A stretch of DNA of 64,000 bases from Sinohyriopsis cumingii (lineage: Eukaryota; Mollusca; Bivalvia; Unionida; Unionidae), in the NCBI GenBank assembly GCA_028554795.2, contig JAPYKE020000037.1, positions 6,756,501-6,820,500 on the forward strand, written 5' to 3'. Under the pieces are notes generated by a model. The model searched no databases. It saw nothing but the letters and a program-made list of their open reading frames with translations, and was not told the DNA's origin. The position numbers and the translations under genes were made by a program. Below, piece after piece: positions 41,120 through 53,095 of this stretch (position 1 is its first letter; each line of letters starts with the position of its first letter).

Positions 41120-41395
41120 TTATAGTCAACCATTATACTAATATTTATCTTTATATTCAAACACTTTAATGACATTACTCTTATAGTCAAACATTATAAT
41201 GACAATTCTCCCTATAATCAAACACTATAATGACACTTCTCCCTATAGTCAAACACTATAATGATTTTTCTCCCTATAATCAAACACTATAATGACACTT
41301 CTCCCTATAATCAAACACTATAATGACACTTCTCCCTATAGTCAAACACTACAATGACATTTCTCCCTATAGTCAAACACTGCAATGACTTTTAT
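41120..41395. repeat. 31-bp minisatellite, about 8-9 units
   Basis: Units of 31 bp with the words CTATAATCAAACACTATAATG and ACTTCTCC. It lies in a roughly 1.4 kb segment (40860-42215) that copy A lacks. Confidence 0.85.
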
Positions 41396-42309
41396 CATGC
41401 ATATGACCAATGTTTACTTGAAATTTCATATGTTCTTGACCCACTTTCCCGGCTCGGCCACTTTAACCACAAAGGCTTTCCATGCACACTCACACGTTGA
41501 CACTTCTCCTGGCGGTCTTTCATCTCTCCTTACTACATCAGTCTCTAGCTACATCTAGTTAGCCAGCACCTATAAATCCACACCTAGTTATCCACACCTA
41601 GTAAGCTGAATACGAGAAAACTACTTTCCAAATAATGTTTTCTGATTATCTTCGGCTTATTAGCATCTGGGCGTTTCAAACTAATCAGTATAAACATACC
41701 TGAAATAGTTCCTTATGTTCGACTTTCTGTAATGTACGAATGGCATACCATTGATTGGCTAAATAAAAAATATGATATACAAAAACTCATATGGTTAAAT
41801 AAAATTATTATTATTTAGTCATATGAGTTTTTTATATACAAAAAACAAACATTTTCAATAATAATTATAATAGAGACAAAATAACCTGCAAACAGAGTAC
41901 TGCATATATGCTCATATCCCTGTCAATAATCTGAATCGTACTATCATCTTTTGTTACCAAATTACATAAGCCATACACTCTTGGTGAATTAAACTAAAAG
42001 TATGGTAAAACAACTCAAGCATATAAATACAGTCGCGTGCGGTAACATGTATTACGCATGTGCCGCGCAAGCAATTTAGGCGCCAAGCGATGCAAGGAAA
42101 AAGGATATTTACAAAAATAATATGATACGCCAAACACGTAACCTGAATAATACTGGAATCTATGGTGGTCTAGCCAAGCATTGTCGGGTATTTCGTAAGA
42201 ACAGTTAAGTTTATCTTACATTTTTATTTTAGAACTTTGATAATTAAATTATTTGTTATATTTGAGAACACCTAATGATTCTGCTAATTTATGTTTATTT
42301 AGTTTATGA

Positions 42310-42581
42310 CTGCAGATTCGTTGTTGTTGTTGTTGTGGGGTTTAACGCCATTTTTCAGCACGATAGGCTATACATGGCGGCCAGTATTAATGGTGGAGGA
42401 AGAACCCGGAAAACCCCGGAAAGAACCACCGACCCACGAGAAGCTACTGGCAAGCTTTCTCACATGCCCACATTGGTTGAATCTTAGACTCGAACCGCCG
42501 CAGACAGAGGTGAGATGGCAGTGATCCGTAACGAAGAGCGCTTTAGACCACTCGGCCACTCGGGACCCCCCTGCAGATTCG
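42310..42581 (-). mobile_element. tRNA-derived SINE, full length, with 11-bp target duplication
   Basis: The element is 42321-42570 on the minus strand, flanked by perfect 11-bp repeats CTGCAGATTCG at 42310-42320 and 42571-42581. Its 5' end is a tRNA-Leu/Ser-like head (GGCCGAGTGGTCTAAAGCG; GGTTCGAGTC), and its 3' part ends in AATGGCGTTAAACCCC and a CAA-rich tail, like mollusc SINEs I recall. Copy A has the empty site at about 9127-9139. Confidence 0.9.
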
Positions 42582-43172
42582 TGACATTACATATAATACG
42601 TTACTGCAAAATTTACATATCAAATAAAAAATTATAAAAATGCAGACAACACAGTAGGAAAAGAGATTCAATATGTAAGTGACTTTAAACAATAAAATTA
42701 TTCATCTTATTTTCAACACATTTATTTATATATTTTTATCCATAATGTGGTTTACTCTGACATACTTTATGAAATTTGTCATTGGAAGATGGATACTTCT
42801 GCTTATGACATAAATCACCATTGTTTCAGTAGATTGTGTCAGTGATACAATGGAGAAAAATTCACGTATCTTGTCACCATCAGATGCGATAAGAATTCCA
42901 CGTTATTTCGTTATTGTGATGATTATATTTATTACTAAGCTCCGAAACCACCGCTCACTGTCATTTCCTTCGCGGTGATTATTAAACACCTTTTCGCGGC
43001 TACAACTCACTCATACCAGTAAATACGCCTGAAGAGGACGAGTTATAGTTATTCCTACACTTAAATCACTCAAGTGTCCGTGATCTCTTGTTTTCAAGAT
43101 GTCAATTGCCTAAAGCGAATGATGCGTGCAAAAACAAAAATATAGTAGTATTAGGGTTTATTCAGTACCTTA

Positions 43173-43303
<131 letters not shown>

Positions 43304-43376
43304 AAAGGGAACCATCTCAAACGTCTTATAAAGGAATCCATCAGCTTTAATACTTTCTCTTATCACTACTTAGAGG

Positions 43377-43600
43377 GGTGCCCCGAGTGGTCGAGTGGTC
43401 TTAAACGCTCTCCGTTACGGATCAATACCGTCTCACTGTAGGTGTGTGAGAAAGCTTGCCAGTAGCTTCTCGTGGGTCGGTGGTTCTTTCTGCGTTTTTT
43501 CCCTGATTCTTCCTCCACCATTAATACTGGCCGCCATGTACATCGTGTGCTGAAAAATGGCGTTAAACTCTACAACAACTACAACAACAGCTACAACGAG
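43377..43600 (+). mobile_element. tRNA-derived SINE
   Basis: Same family as 42321-42570 in the opposite orientation, with part of the box-B region missing, ending in GGCGTTAAACTC and an ACAACA-rich tail. Copy A reads through the matching place (about 9793-9800) without it. No clear target duplication. Confidence 0.8.
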
Positions 43601-43894
43601 ATTACTAATCTCGCTCAGATAACTGTCAGATATCAAACATAAAAATATTTTCTAAAACAATCAGAATGATGTTTAGCTGTTTAAACGATGTTTTGTTGAC
43701 ATAGACAGTAGTCATCAAGAAACGTGAAGTAAATGTAATGACAGCCTAGACTACGAGTTATAGTTATTCTTACAAAGCATTATATATTACTGTGGTTGCA
43801 CACACACACACACACACACACACATGAATGTTTTCATTATACTTTTAAATATTCTGGAATATTTCTGGTTTGAATTCGATATGTTATATTGGAA

Positions 43895-43995
43895 AAGAAA
43901 ATAGTTCTAAAAGTTATCTTGCCACTATGGAGATATATGTGGTATAGCCATTTTCGCAATGTCAGTTTCTTCCCACTGATATATTTCAACATACC
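43895..43995 (-). pseudogene. Short Gypsy gag-like fragment
   Basis: Resembles 15744-15825 of the Gypsy gag relic in the same orientation (AAATAGTT...AAAAGT.AT.TTGCCA...ATGG and CACTGATATATTTCAA). Too short for a firm call. Confidence 0.35.
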
Positions 43996-44246
43996 ATGAT
44001 AAAGGTTTTCGTGGTATTGGTCATTTTGGGTTTTAGGTTGTGTATGATTTTGTTTCTACCTATTTCTGTTTCTGTACAGTTTGTCATAGCTTGTTTTTAT
44101 TTCGAACATGAGACATGGGTGCATTGCTGTACAGTACTCCTAATAAAAGCTATTTCTCCTGTAATCCAGACAACATGTAAGTATTTGTATGTCTTGCTTG
44201 AGAAAGGGTACCAAGAACTTCAACGGTAATAATTGCTGTAAGAGTC

Positions 44247-45394
44247 GTGAACCCGGACATAGTACAGCAAATCCACTCGGTACATAGAAAGAGATACGAG
44301 GGCTACATAGTTACACCAAGAGGGAACACACCGATCGTACAGTATAAAGAAATAAACATCATGGGAGAAATGATAGCAGTGAAAAAAACCCGGAACCAAT
44401 ACCGAAGAAGATCAAGAAATGGACAGGAGAACTGTAGCTGCCTCATATCCCAATGGAGATACCCCTAGAGGACACTGTCAAGTGTTTCGAAAAGAAATTT
44501 GGAATCAAAGTAGAAAACTCAACTTTGGCAAAAGTCCCAGCATTTACCATTTATAATGGAATCAGAATACCTGAAATCAAAAAGACCAAGCTGAAGGGAA
44601 TCAAAAGGGCCTTTTATTTATACAGTTTTCTGGTTAAAACATGGTATAAGGGCTGTGTCTATCATAGAATATGTAACAGATGTGGTGAGACGGGGCATAC
44701 TCCGCACAAATGCCCAACCAAACTACAGCAATAACAACAACTGCCAGGACAAATACTACTACAACAACAACAAGAGACAGTAAGACAGAAAGTGCAACAA
44801 AATGAGGGCAAACAGAACCTTGAACAAAACAATAAAGAACAGCAAAAACAATAGATTTGACAAAAAAAACCAAAAAAAACCCCCATCAGATGGAAAAAGA
44901 GAAACAAGAGATGGAGCAACAAAAACTACAAGAAACAAATAAAGGGAATTATTACCCAAAACACCAACTAGGAGATCAGCAACGACAACACCTAGACCAA
45001 AAACAACAACAAAAGACATTGTCGAAACAAGGCAAACATAAAGCAGATGAACCCCAAGAAGGAAGAACAGAGAAACAAAGAGTCAATTACATAAAAGGGA
45101 AACACACAACAAGGTAAACCAGAACCAGCCCAATGGATAGACGACCAGATAAATGAGTACCTAGAAGATTATGACGATTGTCAAGGTTACATGATTTCAA
45201 CCACAACAACAATGCTAGAGACAATAACAACAACAATACCAGAGACAATAGCAACCGAACGAAACCCATCAATTTCGACAGAACAAGCAGCCATAGATAA
45301 ACAAAGAAAAAGAGCCATAAAGAGACAGAGACGAGAAAAAGATGCAAAAAAGAGCGAAACGATTCTACTGCGAGATGACGAATGTCTGGAATAG
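44247..45394 (+). pseudogene. LINE ORF1 remnant with CCHC knuckle
   Basis: Two overlapping frames (44247-44468 and 44453-44734) read one RNA-binding-type protein across a frameshift and end in a knuckle CX2CX4HX4C encoded at 44672-44713. Beyond a stop, Gln/Lys/Thr-rich frames (44857-45117, 45191-45394) look like its low-complexity C-terminus. ORF1 proteins of L1/Tx1-type LINEs bind the element RNA; this copy is inactive. Confidence 0.6.
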
Positions 45395-45599
45395 ATTAAC
45401 ATCTCATCTATAAACCATCTAATAAAAAAAATTATAAGTGGGGCCGGAAGGCCTCCCCAAATCTTCTGAAAAGATTAACCGGGGAGAGCACTCTCCAAAT
45501 ATAAAGTAAAAAGGAATGGAACAAATTTTAATTGAACTATATATAAAAACGTAATAATAACTGATTTAAATTATCTGATCAAAAAATGGTTTTTATCGA

Positions 45600-47230
45600 A
45601 TTAAAAATTAAAATTAAAATTAGATGTAAATGGGGACCGGGACAGTGGAAATCAAACAGTGAAATTTTAAACGCCGTAGAATTTGTAAATATAATAAAAA
45701 CTTAAATTGAAGCTTTTAAGAATGAAATTTTTTTATAAATAAAGGAATGGGACATTTAAAAAACACAATAAAACGAAAAGCTATATAATGCTCAAATACA
45801 AGGGCAGATAAACTAAAGAAAGACAAAGAACAAATAAAAATATATTTAAGTAAAAATATAGATGAAGAAGAAAAACAAAACAACTGAATATCAAGATAAA
45901 GGGAATAGAAGAGGAAGTGTTCCGGGGAAGAACAATTAGAGCAGGGAAATTTACGGAAATATACAATAAAGCTCAGGGCCTTTACAGACGAAAGGATTAA
46001 GAAGGGGGGGGGGGAGAGATAAAATTTTAGATAAAAATTAAAGTAAACAATGAAATCCACACGGAAAAGTCTGAAATTTTAAACAATATATTTTCATATT
46101 ACAAAGACTTGTATACTACGCAAAGTATTAATGTTAATACAATCGATTATTATTTAAAAGATGTCGACTGTGAGATGATAACAACAGAACACAGGGACCT
46201 GTGTGAAGATGTCATCTCAGATGAAGAAATCATGAAGAATATATCTACACTCACGAAGAGAAAATCACCAGGGAAAGACGGACTCACCGTGGGATTCAAA
46301 CAAAAAGTCCACGGTGAAATAACGCCAATCCTGAATGCTTTATATAATCATGTCTTTTTTTAATAAGAATCACATGTCAAAAGGTATGAGCGAATGGGTA
46401 ATAACAGTCATTTATAAAGGGAAAGGGGATATGGAAGATATATATAAAAAATGGAGACCAATATCGCTGCTTAATACAGATTATACAATTTTAAGTAAGA
46501 TTTTAACAAACAGGTTAAAGGGTGGTTTAGGGAAAATTAACTTGTGGGGTGAAAGGGAGGCACATACAAAGTAAAATTTTAAATCTAAAAACAATAATAG
46601 ATTATATAAATGAAACAGGTACGAAAGGTGCCATGGTATTTTTCGACCAAGAAAAATCTTTCGACCGATTAGAGCACAACTATATACAGAAAGTACTAGA
46701 GAAATTTAGTTTCGGAAAAACTTTCCGAAAATGGACTGAAATCCTATACACAGGAATAACCTCGTGCATACAGGTAGATGGAAAATGTACGAAAGAATTT
46801 GATATACAACGAGCTGTGAGGCAAATATGCCCACTATCAATGCTACTATACGTGATAGCAATTGAGATTCTAAGTCCTAAAATACGAGACAACCCTGAAT
46901 TACAAGGTATAGAAATTCCAAATCTTATAGAGGAATTTAAAATGCTCCAACATGCAGATGATTGTACAAACTTCATAAGAGATGCAAAATACCAACATCT
47001 GGAGAAAGAATTTGAAAATTTCGGGAAATCATCAGGTTCTAAAATAAATCACGATAAGACCGAAATTCTGAAAATAGGCAACTGGCAAGGTAACCACCCA
47101 GGGCTTCCTCCGCACCCCCTGAGAGACAAAGTGAAAGCTCATAGGAATAATTTTTGGAAGGAAAGACGAAATAGAAAACCACAAGCACATAATCAAAAAT
47201 TAAAGAAAATGCAAATATCTTGGCTGTAAC
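45600..47230 (+). pseudogene. LINE ORF2 reverse transcriptase remnant
   Basis: The linker and RT domain are recognisable over several frames: KSPGKDGL (46256-46283 region), WRPISLLNTDY with ILSKILTNRLK (46450-46525), the FFDQEKSFDR box (46640-46670), the Q.CPLSMLLYV box (46826-46860), and the catalytic box, here HADD in place of YADD (46951-46962). The N-terminal endonuclease is missing between 45400 and 45600. Frameshifts at about 46365 and 46560 break it. Confidence 0.75.
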
Positions 47231-48094
47231 GCCACTATGCATAATGGAGCGGGCCTAAGTGACCAAAACATATCTCTATTCAAATATAATTTTTTTTATC
47301 AGGTCAATTGATAAGGAAAATAAAATTCTAAATAAACTAGAAAAGGGTAGTATAGACTATATATGGAATTGTAAAACACACTGCATTATTAAAGAACTCT
47401 GTATTTAGTGCGAAAAGTAGACAGGGCCTGGGATTACTGCTGAAAATATATAACATAATTAATAGGTTGAAAACTTTGCAATCCGAACCTAAGACAGCAT
47501 GGGAAGCATTATATATCTACTGGTTTGGCTTCACGATGCGACCAGAAGTTACAATCTTACAAAAAAAAAACTCCAAGTGCCGAGAAAGATCAGATACACT
47601 AAAGAAATTTTACTAAAATACATAGACAAAATAGATTTATGGCAACAAGATACAAAAAATACATAATACTGGATAAGAGAAGACATAACAAAAAATAAGA
47701 TGTAAAGTAGAGCAGGACAACTGGGGGTGGGGTAAACTGAGAAAGAACTTGTCTTAATTGGGAAAAAATAAGATCTGTAAAAATACAAAGTATAATTTTT
47801 AAATATCTCACAACGCCTGGTTCACAGCCGAACAAGCTATTAGACGTCGTATTATCAGGATAATACCAAAGTGCCTTTTTATGTAAAGTAGTTAATTTCA
47901 CTAAACTCCATACGATCGCCCAATGTGATAAAACAAAAAAATAATAGGATAATGTTAATTATGGAAATATGTAAAAAAAAAATAGGATAATGTTAATTAT
48001 GGAAATATGTAAAAAATATAAGTACGACAGACATAATATTTATATACAGAAGTAAATTTTGAAAATAAAGTAGTTTTAAAAATAATTGACTATA

Positions 48095-48550
48095 TTACAA
48101 CAACTATGTTAGCCTGCGGGCAAGTTATAAGAATAATAAAATAAAACATGTAGGGATCTATAAATAAGTTTTATGAAATTATACCAAAGGGGAGGGAGAT
48201 GTGGGGAGGGCTTCGGTATACAACCCAAGAAGGTTTCTGTACCGCCAGTACGCGGGCTGGAGCCCTAACTCCATCTCTCACCCCAGATATTTTAATATTG
48301 TTTAGCAATTTAAAATTGTATGTATGTAAGGAGCACTTTGAATATATTTTGAGTAGTTCCTGCTATAGCATAATAACTATGTTAGTCTACGGAATAATAA
48401 AACAAAACATGAAGGTTTAATGGAACTATACCAAAGGGGAGGGAGATGGGGGGAGGCCTTCGGTTTACAACCCAAAGAAGGGGTCTGTACCACCAGTGCA
48501 CGGTCTGGAGCCCTAATCTCATCTCTACCGCCCCCCCCCCTCCCCGTATT
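48095..48550. repeat. Tandem duplication in the LINE 3' region
   Basis: About 200 bp from 48095 recur from about 48362. Both copies contain TATACCAAAGGGGAGGGAGAT, CTTCGGT.TACAACCCAA, a CTGTACC.CCAGT segment and GGAGCCCTAA. The copies differ by point changes and a C-run at 48530-48545. 48770-50039, after the LINE, has no supported gene. Confidence 0.8.
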
Positions 48551-50042
48551 TAAATGATATTTTAATGGTCTTTTTTGTATGGTTGAAGTCATCGCGATGA
48601 GTCTTATGTATGTAACGGGATAAGTAGTAGTAGATCCTGTATACACTGCGTTTACTTTAGATAGGCTTTGAACATAACTTGAGCGACGAATAAAAAGAGG
48701 TCTAATCTGACACTGCCAAAACTAATTAACAGTGGATACCCGATGTTATAAATAAAAGAATATCATTATGCAAGACGCCTTCATTAGGGAAAATCCTTTC
48801 TTTCCCTTTGCTTATTTCCCCTCTCCACACTCCATAACTTTCATTTCCCAAATTAAATTAAAAATAGTGGGATACAGGGACCTGCATGATGGCGACGTAA
48901 GAGACATGGACATCGCAGGGCTATCTCACAAGGCGCCACGCGAAGTGGCCATGACTGCGAAAGAACCTTAGAAAATCCATCATGCAGGATATAGACAAAC
49001 GATACAAGCAAATGGGGAATAAGATTTGTAATACCGGGTGTCTACAAAAAATACTAAAGTTACTTGCCGTCTAGAACCCTTGTCAATCTAGATAGATTAG
49101 ACATACCTACTACTTGATATCTACTCTAAAGAAATAGGAAATAAAGAAGCACTTTTATTTTTGAAAAGAAATACACCAGTTTTGGGTAAATGTTAACAGG
49201 GCTGTGCTCCAAAAATAAGAGAATCATAAATAAGAAATAAAGAATATGTGGCTTCTTATTGAGTACATGTCTGCAATTTTAAAATCAAATCTGAGGGAAA
49301 AAGAGAATCGCCACACCAAATCGCAGACATGAAACAGTAGGATTTCTTTTATACCATATAAAGACACCGATTCCCTTTCGCACTCATAGATTTCAAAATG
49401 TATAATTTAATTTAAAAAAAAATAGATTGAAGTCCACAAATAAAAATATTCAGCAAATCTCTTCTTCCTAAACAAACCGAACATAGAATATGAAAACTAG
49501 AGGTGGAAATTTGATATAGCTGCTGTCCTAACATATACATCTATAGCACACAAAACAACATACCAAACATACAAATAGCATACACAGGACGTAGGGGACT
49601 TTGACAAAGGTCACTGCTAGACAACAAGGGAAGAGACTCCGACTAGGGACAAACCTAGATCGGACGAACAACCCTTTAGATAACACTATGGAGAGAGAAA
49701 AAATACCCCATGCAAAATTTGCGAGTAAATAAATTTGATCAAAATTCTTTTATATAAAAGAATACAAACACCAACATCTTTGGGGGATATACAAACACAA
49801 AAAAACACCTTTTTTAGAAAATGGGGGTGGGCATCTGTCTGGTGCTCCCCCCCCCCAAAAAAAAAGTAAAAAAAAATGGAAGAAAGGAGTTATAGGAAAT
49901 TTAGACGAGATTTTGGAGCAAAGGCTTATGAGGTAGATTATCTTCGCCCGAAACTGTCTCATTTTCCTAACTAGTTGTGAGAGTTATACATTATGTGCAT
50001 TTGATCTAGTAGAAATTTAATCTTCTATGTATAGCTGAATTA

Positions 50043-52442
50043 CACTGGTCAACAGTGAAATCATTACTGACTTGAAAAGGCCCTAATCTGTAGTATTTTG
50101 GTGTGCCGAACACGAATATAACCGTGAAAAATTTGTATTGGCTCTCGTTTTGAAGATATTCATATACCTCATTTTCTATGTTTCACTGTGTAAATTTCTC
50201 CAGTAGGACTGCAGCAACATCCGGAATAATGATGTAACATTGCATAATACCATCATGCTCACATCATCCACAGCTGATTGCACCATTTTCTGATGCAATG
50301 CAATACTAATGCCATGCGGCTGCTGAAGTAAGTTGACGTCAGCAGTGTACTATACATGTGTAGGCCTATTATACTAATGCCAGGCGGCTGCTGAAGCTGA
50401 CGTAAGCAGTGTACTATATAAAGCCCAATCAGATAGGTTCAGCATTTAAAATATTTTAGACGTTGTGCGAGACAGTTCAAGCTACTGTTACATAAAACTT
50501 ATTATTTTATCCATTTACGTACAATAAAGAACAGTAATGCCTCGAAAGTGTGTTAATACCGCGGACAATTTTTGCTATATTTGTGGGGAAGTGACATTTG
50601 CCAACCAGAAGAAAAGTATCAATTCTCAAGTGAAGAAGGCATATCATCTTTACTTCGGATGCAAGGTTGGTGACCAAGACAAGCCTTGGGCTCCGCATAT
50701 ATGCTGTGCTACATGTACAACACAGCTTTCACAGTGGTTGAATTGCAAAAGGTCACCAATGCCGTTTGCAGTCCCAGTGGTGTGGAGAGAGCCAAGCAAC
50801 CACCTAAATGACTGTTACTTCTGCTTGGTTCCCCCTCTTTCCGGCGGAATAACGAAGCGAAAGAAGTCGAGAATAGTCTACCCAAACATTCCGTCTGCAT
50901 TGAGACCAGTTCCACATGGTGAGGGACTTCCTATTCCAGAACCTCCAGCAGAATATTCTCTTGATTCATCTGACGAAGACAAAGGTGAGTCGACCTGTTC
51001 TTCTCCTGGTCCATCAGCATGCAGTGATCCAGATTTTCACTGTGGTGCATCATCAACCCCACACAGAATAACACAGGAAGAACTAAATGACCTGATTCGT
51101 GATTTGGACTTATCAAAGAACAAGGCAGAATTGCTAGGATCAAGACTCCAACAATGGAATCTTCTAGAAGAAGATGTCACAATTACTGCATATCGAAAGC
51201 GCCACCAGCAATTGGAGCCTTTCTTCAGAAAGGAAAGTAATCTGATATTCTGTTCCGATATTGAGGGCCTCATGAATGCTTTAAAAATCACTCATGACCC
51301 ACAAGAATGGAGACTATTTGTGGACTCTTCGAAACTGAGTCTCAAGGCTGTGCTTTTGCACAATGGAAACATTCTTCCATCTATTCCAGTAGCGTATGCT
51401 GTCCACATGAAAGAGACATACGATAACTTAAGGCAGCTACTGAATTCCATTGAGTATAACAAGTACAGCTGGCACCTCTGTGGTGATTTGAAGGTAGTTG
51501 CCCTTTTAATGGGACTGCAGCAAGGATATACAAAATACATGTGTTTCTTATGCGAGTGGGATAGCCGAGCAAGGGAAATGCACTACATGAGGAAGGAATG
51601 GACTCACAGGCAGAATGTAGCCATTGGAGAGAAGAATATCCAACACCCAGCTCTGGTTGAGGCTCAGAAAATCTTGCTACCACCCCTTCACATCAAACTA
51701 GGTTTGATGAAGAACTTCGTGAAAGCCATTGACCGGACTTTGCCAGCATTCCGATACCTGCATGAACAATTCCCTCGACTCAGCGAAGCAAAGATTAAAG
51801 AGGGAGTTTTTGTGGGTCCTCAGATTCGAGAGCTTTTCAAAGATGACCGGTTCAACAACTTGCTGGAAGGTGACGCGAAACAAGCATGGAATGCTTTTCG
51901 CCTAGTTTCTACAAACTTCCTCGGAAATGTTAGGGCAGAAAACTATAAGGAACTAGTAGAAGACATGTTGATGAAGTATAAGAAACTTGGCTGCAATATG
52001 TCTCTAAAGATTCACTTCCTTCATTCCCATTTGGATTTCTTTCCTAGCAACTGTGGTATTGTTAGTGATGAACACGGCGAACGTTTTCATCAAGATATCG
52101 CAACAATGGAACAAAGATACCAGGGAAAATGGTCCACTACAATGCTGGCTGACTACTGCTGGACACTCCTCAGAGATGCTCCCGAACAGCTGTACAAGAG
52201 ACAGGCGAAGAAATCTAAGATGTAGTCAATGACTTGATTTTTTATAGGTAGGCTATTACAGTTGACCTTTTACTATTGGAATGCATTTCGTTATGTAAAC
52301 ATTAATTTCTTGCAGATTACAAAATAACTAGAGCCAATTTTGCAATTTGACTGTCATATTCGTGTTCAGCACATAAAAATTGATAAGAATTGACTAATTT
52401 TATTTCAGTAACATGACTTTTGTAAAAATTTGTTGTCCAGTG
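50043..52442 (+). mobile_element. CMC-type DNA transposon, copy 2, intact (2400 bp)
   Basis: Ends CACTGGTCAACA ... CCAGTG, 12-bp terminal inverted repeats with one mismatch, and a 3-bp target duplication TTA (50040-50042 and 52443-52445). Nearly identical along its whole length to copy 1 at 12589-14989, whose target duplication is TGG, so these are separate insertions and not one event carried by the segmental duplication. The tandem CRE-bearing block and TATA box (TATATAAAG, about 50415) are conserved. Confidence 0.88.
50537..52225 (+). CDS. CMC (CACTA/Mirage/Chapaev-like) transposase, intact
   Basis: 562 residues, single exon. The N-terminus holds a Cys/His cluster (C13, C16, then H and C near 37-42 and Cys pairs at about 56-60) likely to bind zinc and DNA. 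A Pro/Ser/Asp-rich linker follows (about 120-175). The catalytic core has D263 (FVDSSK), D317 (CGDLKVV), a CxxC at C336 and C339 between the second D and the E, then E512 or E515 in DEHGERFHQD. D, D, CxxC, E is the signature of the CMC superfamily as I know it. It should cut at the CACTGG ends and leave 3-bp duplications. Copy 1 has a stop at residue 312. The family subtype is inference. Confidence 0.85.
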   Translation: MPRKCVNTADNFCYICGEVTFANQKKSINSQVKKAYHLYFGCKVGDQDKPWAPHICCATCTTQLSQWLNCKRSPMPFAVPVVWREPSNHLNDCYFCLVPPLSGGITKRKKSRIVYPNIPSALRPVPHGEGLPIPEPPAEYSLDSSDEDKGESTCSSPGPSACSDPDFHCGASSTPHRITQEELNDLIRDLDLSKNKAELLGSRLQQWNLLEEDVTITAYRKRHQQLEPFFRKESNLIFCSDIEGLMNALKITHDPQEWRLFVDSSKLSLKAVLLHNGNILPSIPVAYAVHMKETYDNLRQLLNSIEYNKYSWHLCGDLKVVALLMGLQQGYTKYMCFLCEWDSRAREMHYMRKEWTHRQNVAIGEKNIQHPALVEAQKILLPPLHIKLGLMKNFVKAIDRTLPAFRYLHEQFPRLSEAKIKEGVFVGPQIRELFKDDRFNNLLEGDAKQAWNAFRLVSTNFLGNVRAENYKELVEDMLMKYKKLGCNMSLKIHFLHSHLDFFPSNCGIVSDEHGERFHQDIATMEQRYQGKWSTTMLADYCWTLLRDAPEQLYKRQAKKSKM

Positions 52443-52628
52443 TTATCAACATGTCGCAACTTCGCGTATAGCGAATTATTAATATTCAAGATTAATATAT
52501 GTAGTTGTTAGGATAAAATCAAAGTGGATGGTGTAATCTGCAACGATGTTGCATCGTGGTGCAGAACTCAGTTTAATAGGGAGTAGTGTTAGAACTTGTA
52601 CTTATTTGTATTTGAATATATACATAAA

Positions 52629-53095
52629 TGATTCTGATACAGAGAATGTATCTAGATGGCGTCCTAATTGTATTCCATAATTGTAGGTATATTCTACTTT
52701 ATCTGCATTTATTATTCTATATGCATGTATTAATTAAGCATTTTTTTTGGCATATAAAACAAAAAATATCAGGGGTATTGAAGCTTGTGAAATTTCAATT
52801 TTGAAGAGACGTTAAAAATCTATATGTAAATTAACTTATTTTCTCTATGTTATATTATGGTCACGTACTGATCCTTATTCCAGTGTTGCAACAGTCGGTA
52901 AGAAACGAAAACAAAATCGCGCAAAGTCAACGGGAATAAAACAAATCGGCTAGACAGCGCACCAAAATAAAATAATATCAGGCGCATATAAATTATCTGA
53001 AAAATGAAACCATTGTACATGTTGCTATACAGTACTTAAATGAATACACTCACATGATAAGCAATGCATCATATAGCACTCTACTTTATTAACCT
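52629..53095. repeat. Partner of 19792-20929
   Basis: Shares the CTAGATGGCGT core and the ending CATATAGCACTCTACTTTATTA with 19792-20929, but is shorter through internal deletion and lacks the SINE at its right end. 53100-53900 beyond it has no supported gene, only a (CT)n run at 53396-53420. Confidence 0.55.

Larger units (their letters stand above)
44230..48720 (+). mobile_element. Decayed LINE, L1/Tx1-like
   Basis: ORF1 remnants (44247-45394), a gap where the endonuclease should be, ORF2 RT remnants (about 45600-47230), then an AT-rich 3' region with a tandemly duplicated block (48095-48550). No target duplication or clear poly-A end was found. It sits between the end of copy B (about 43690) and the CMC copy 2. 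Confidence 0.65.

Noticed and set aside
44634..45347. Hydrophobic Leu/Val-rich minus-strand ORFs
   Set aside because: Reverse translation of CAA/AAC-rich sequence of the LINE ORF1 tail.
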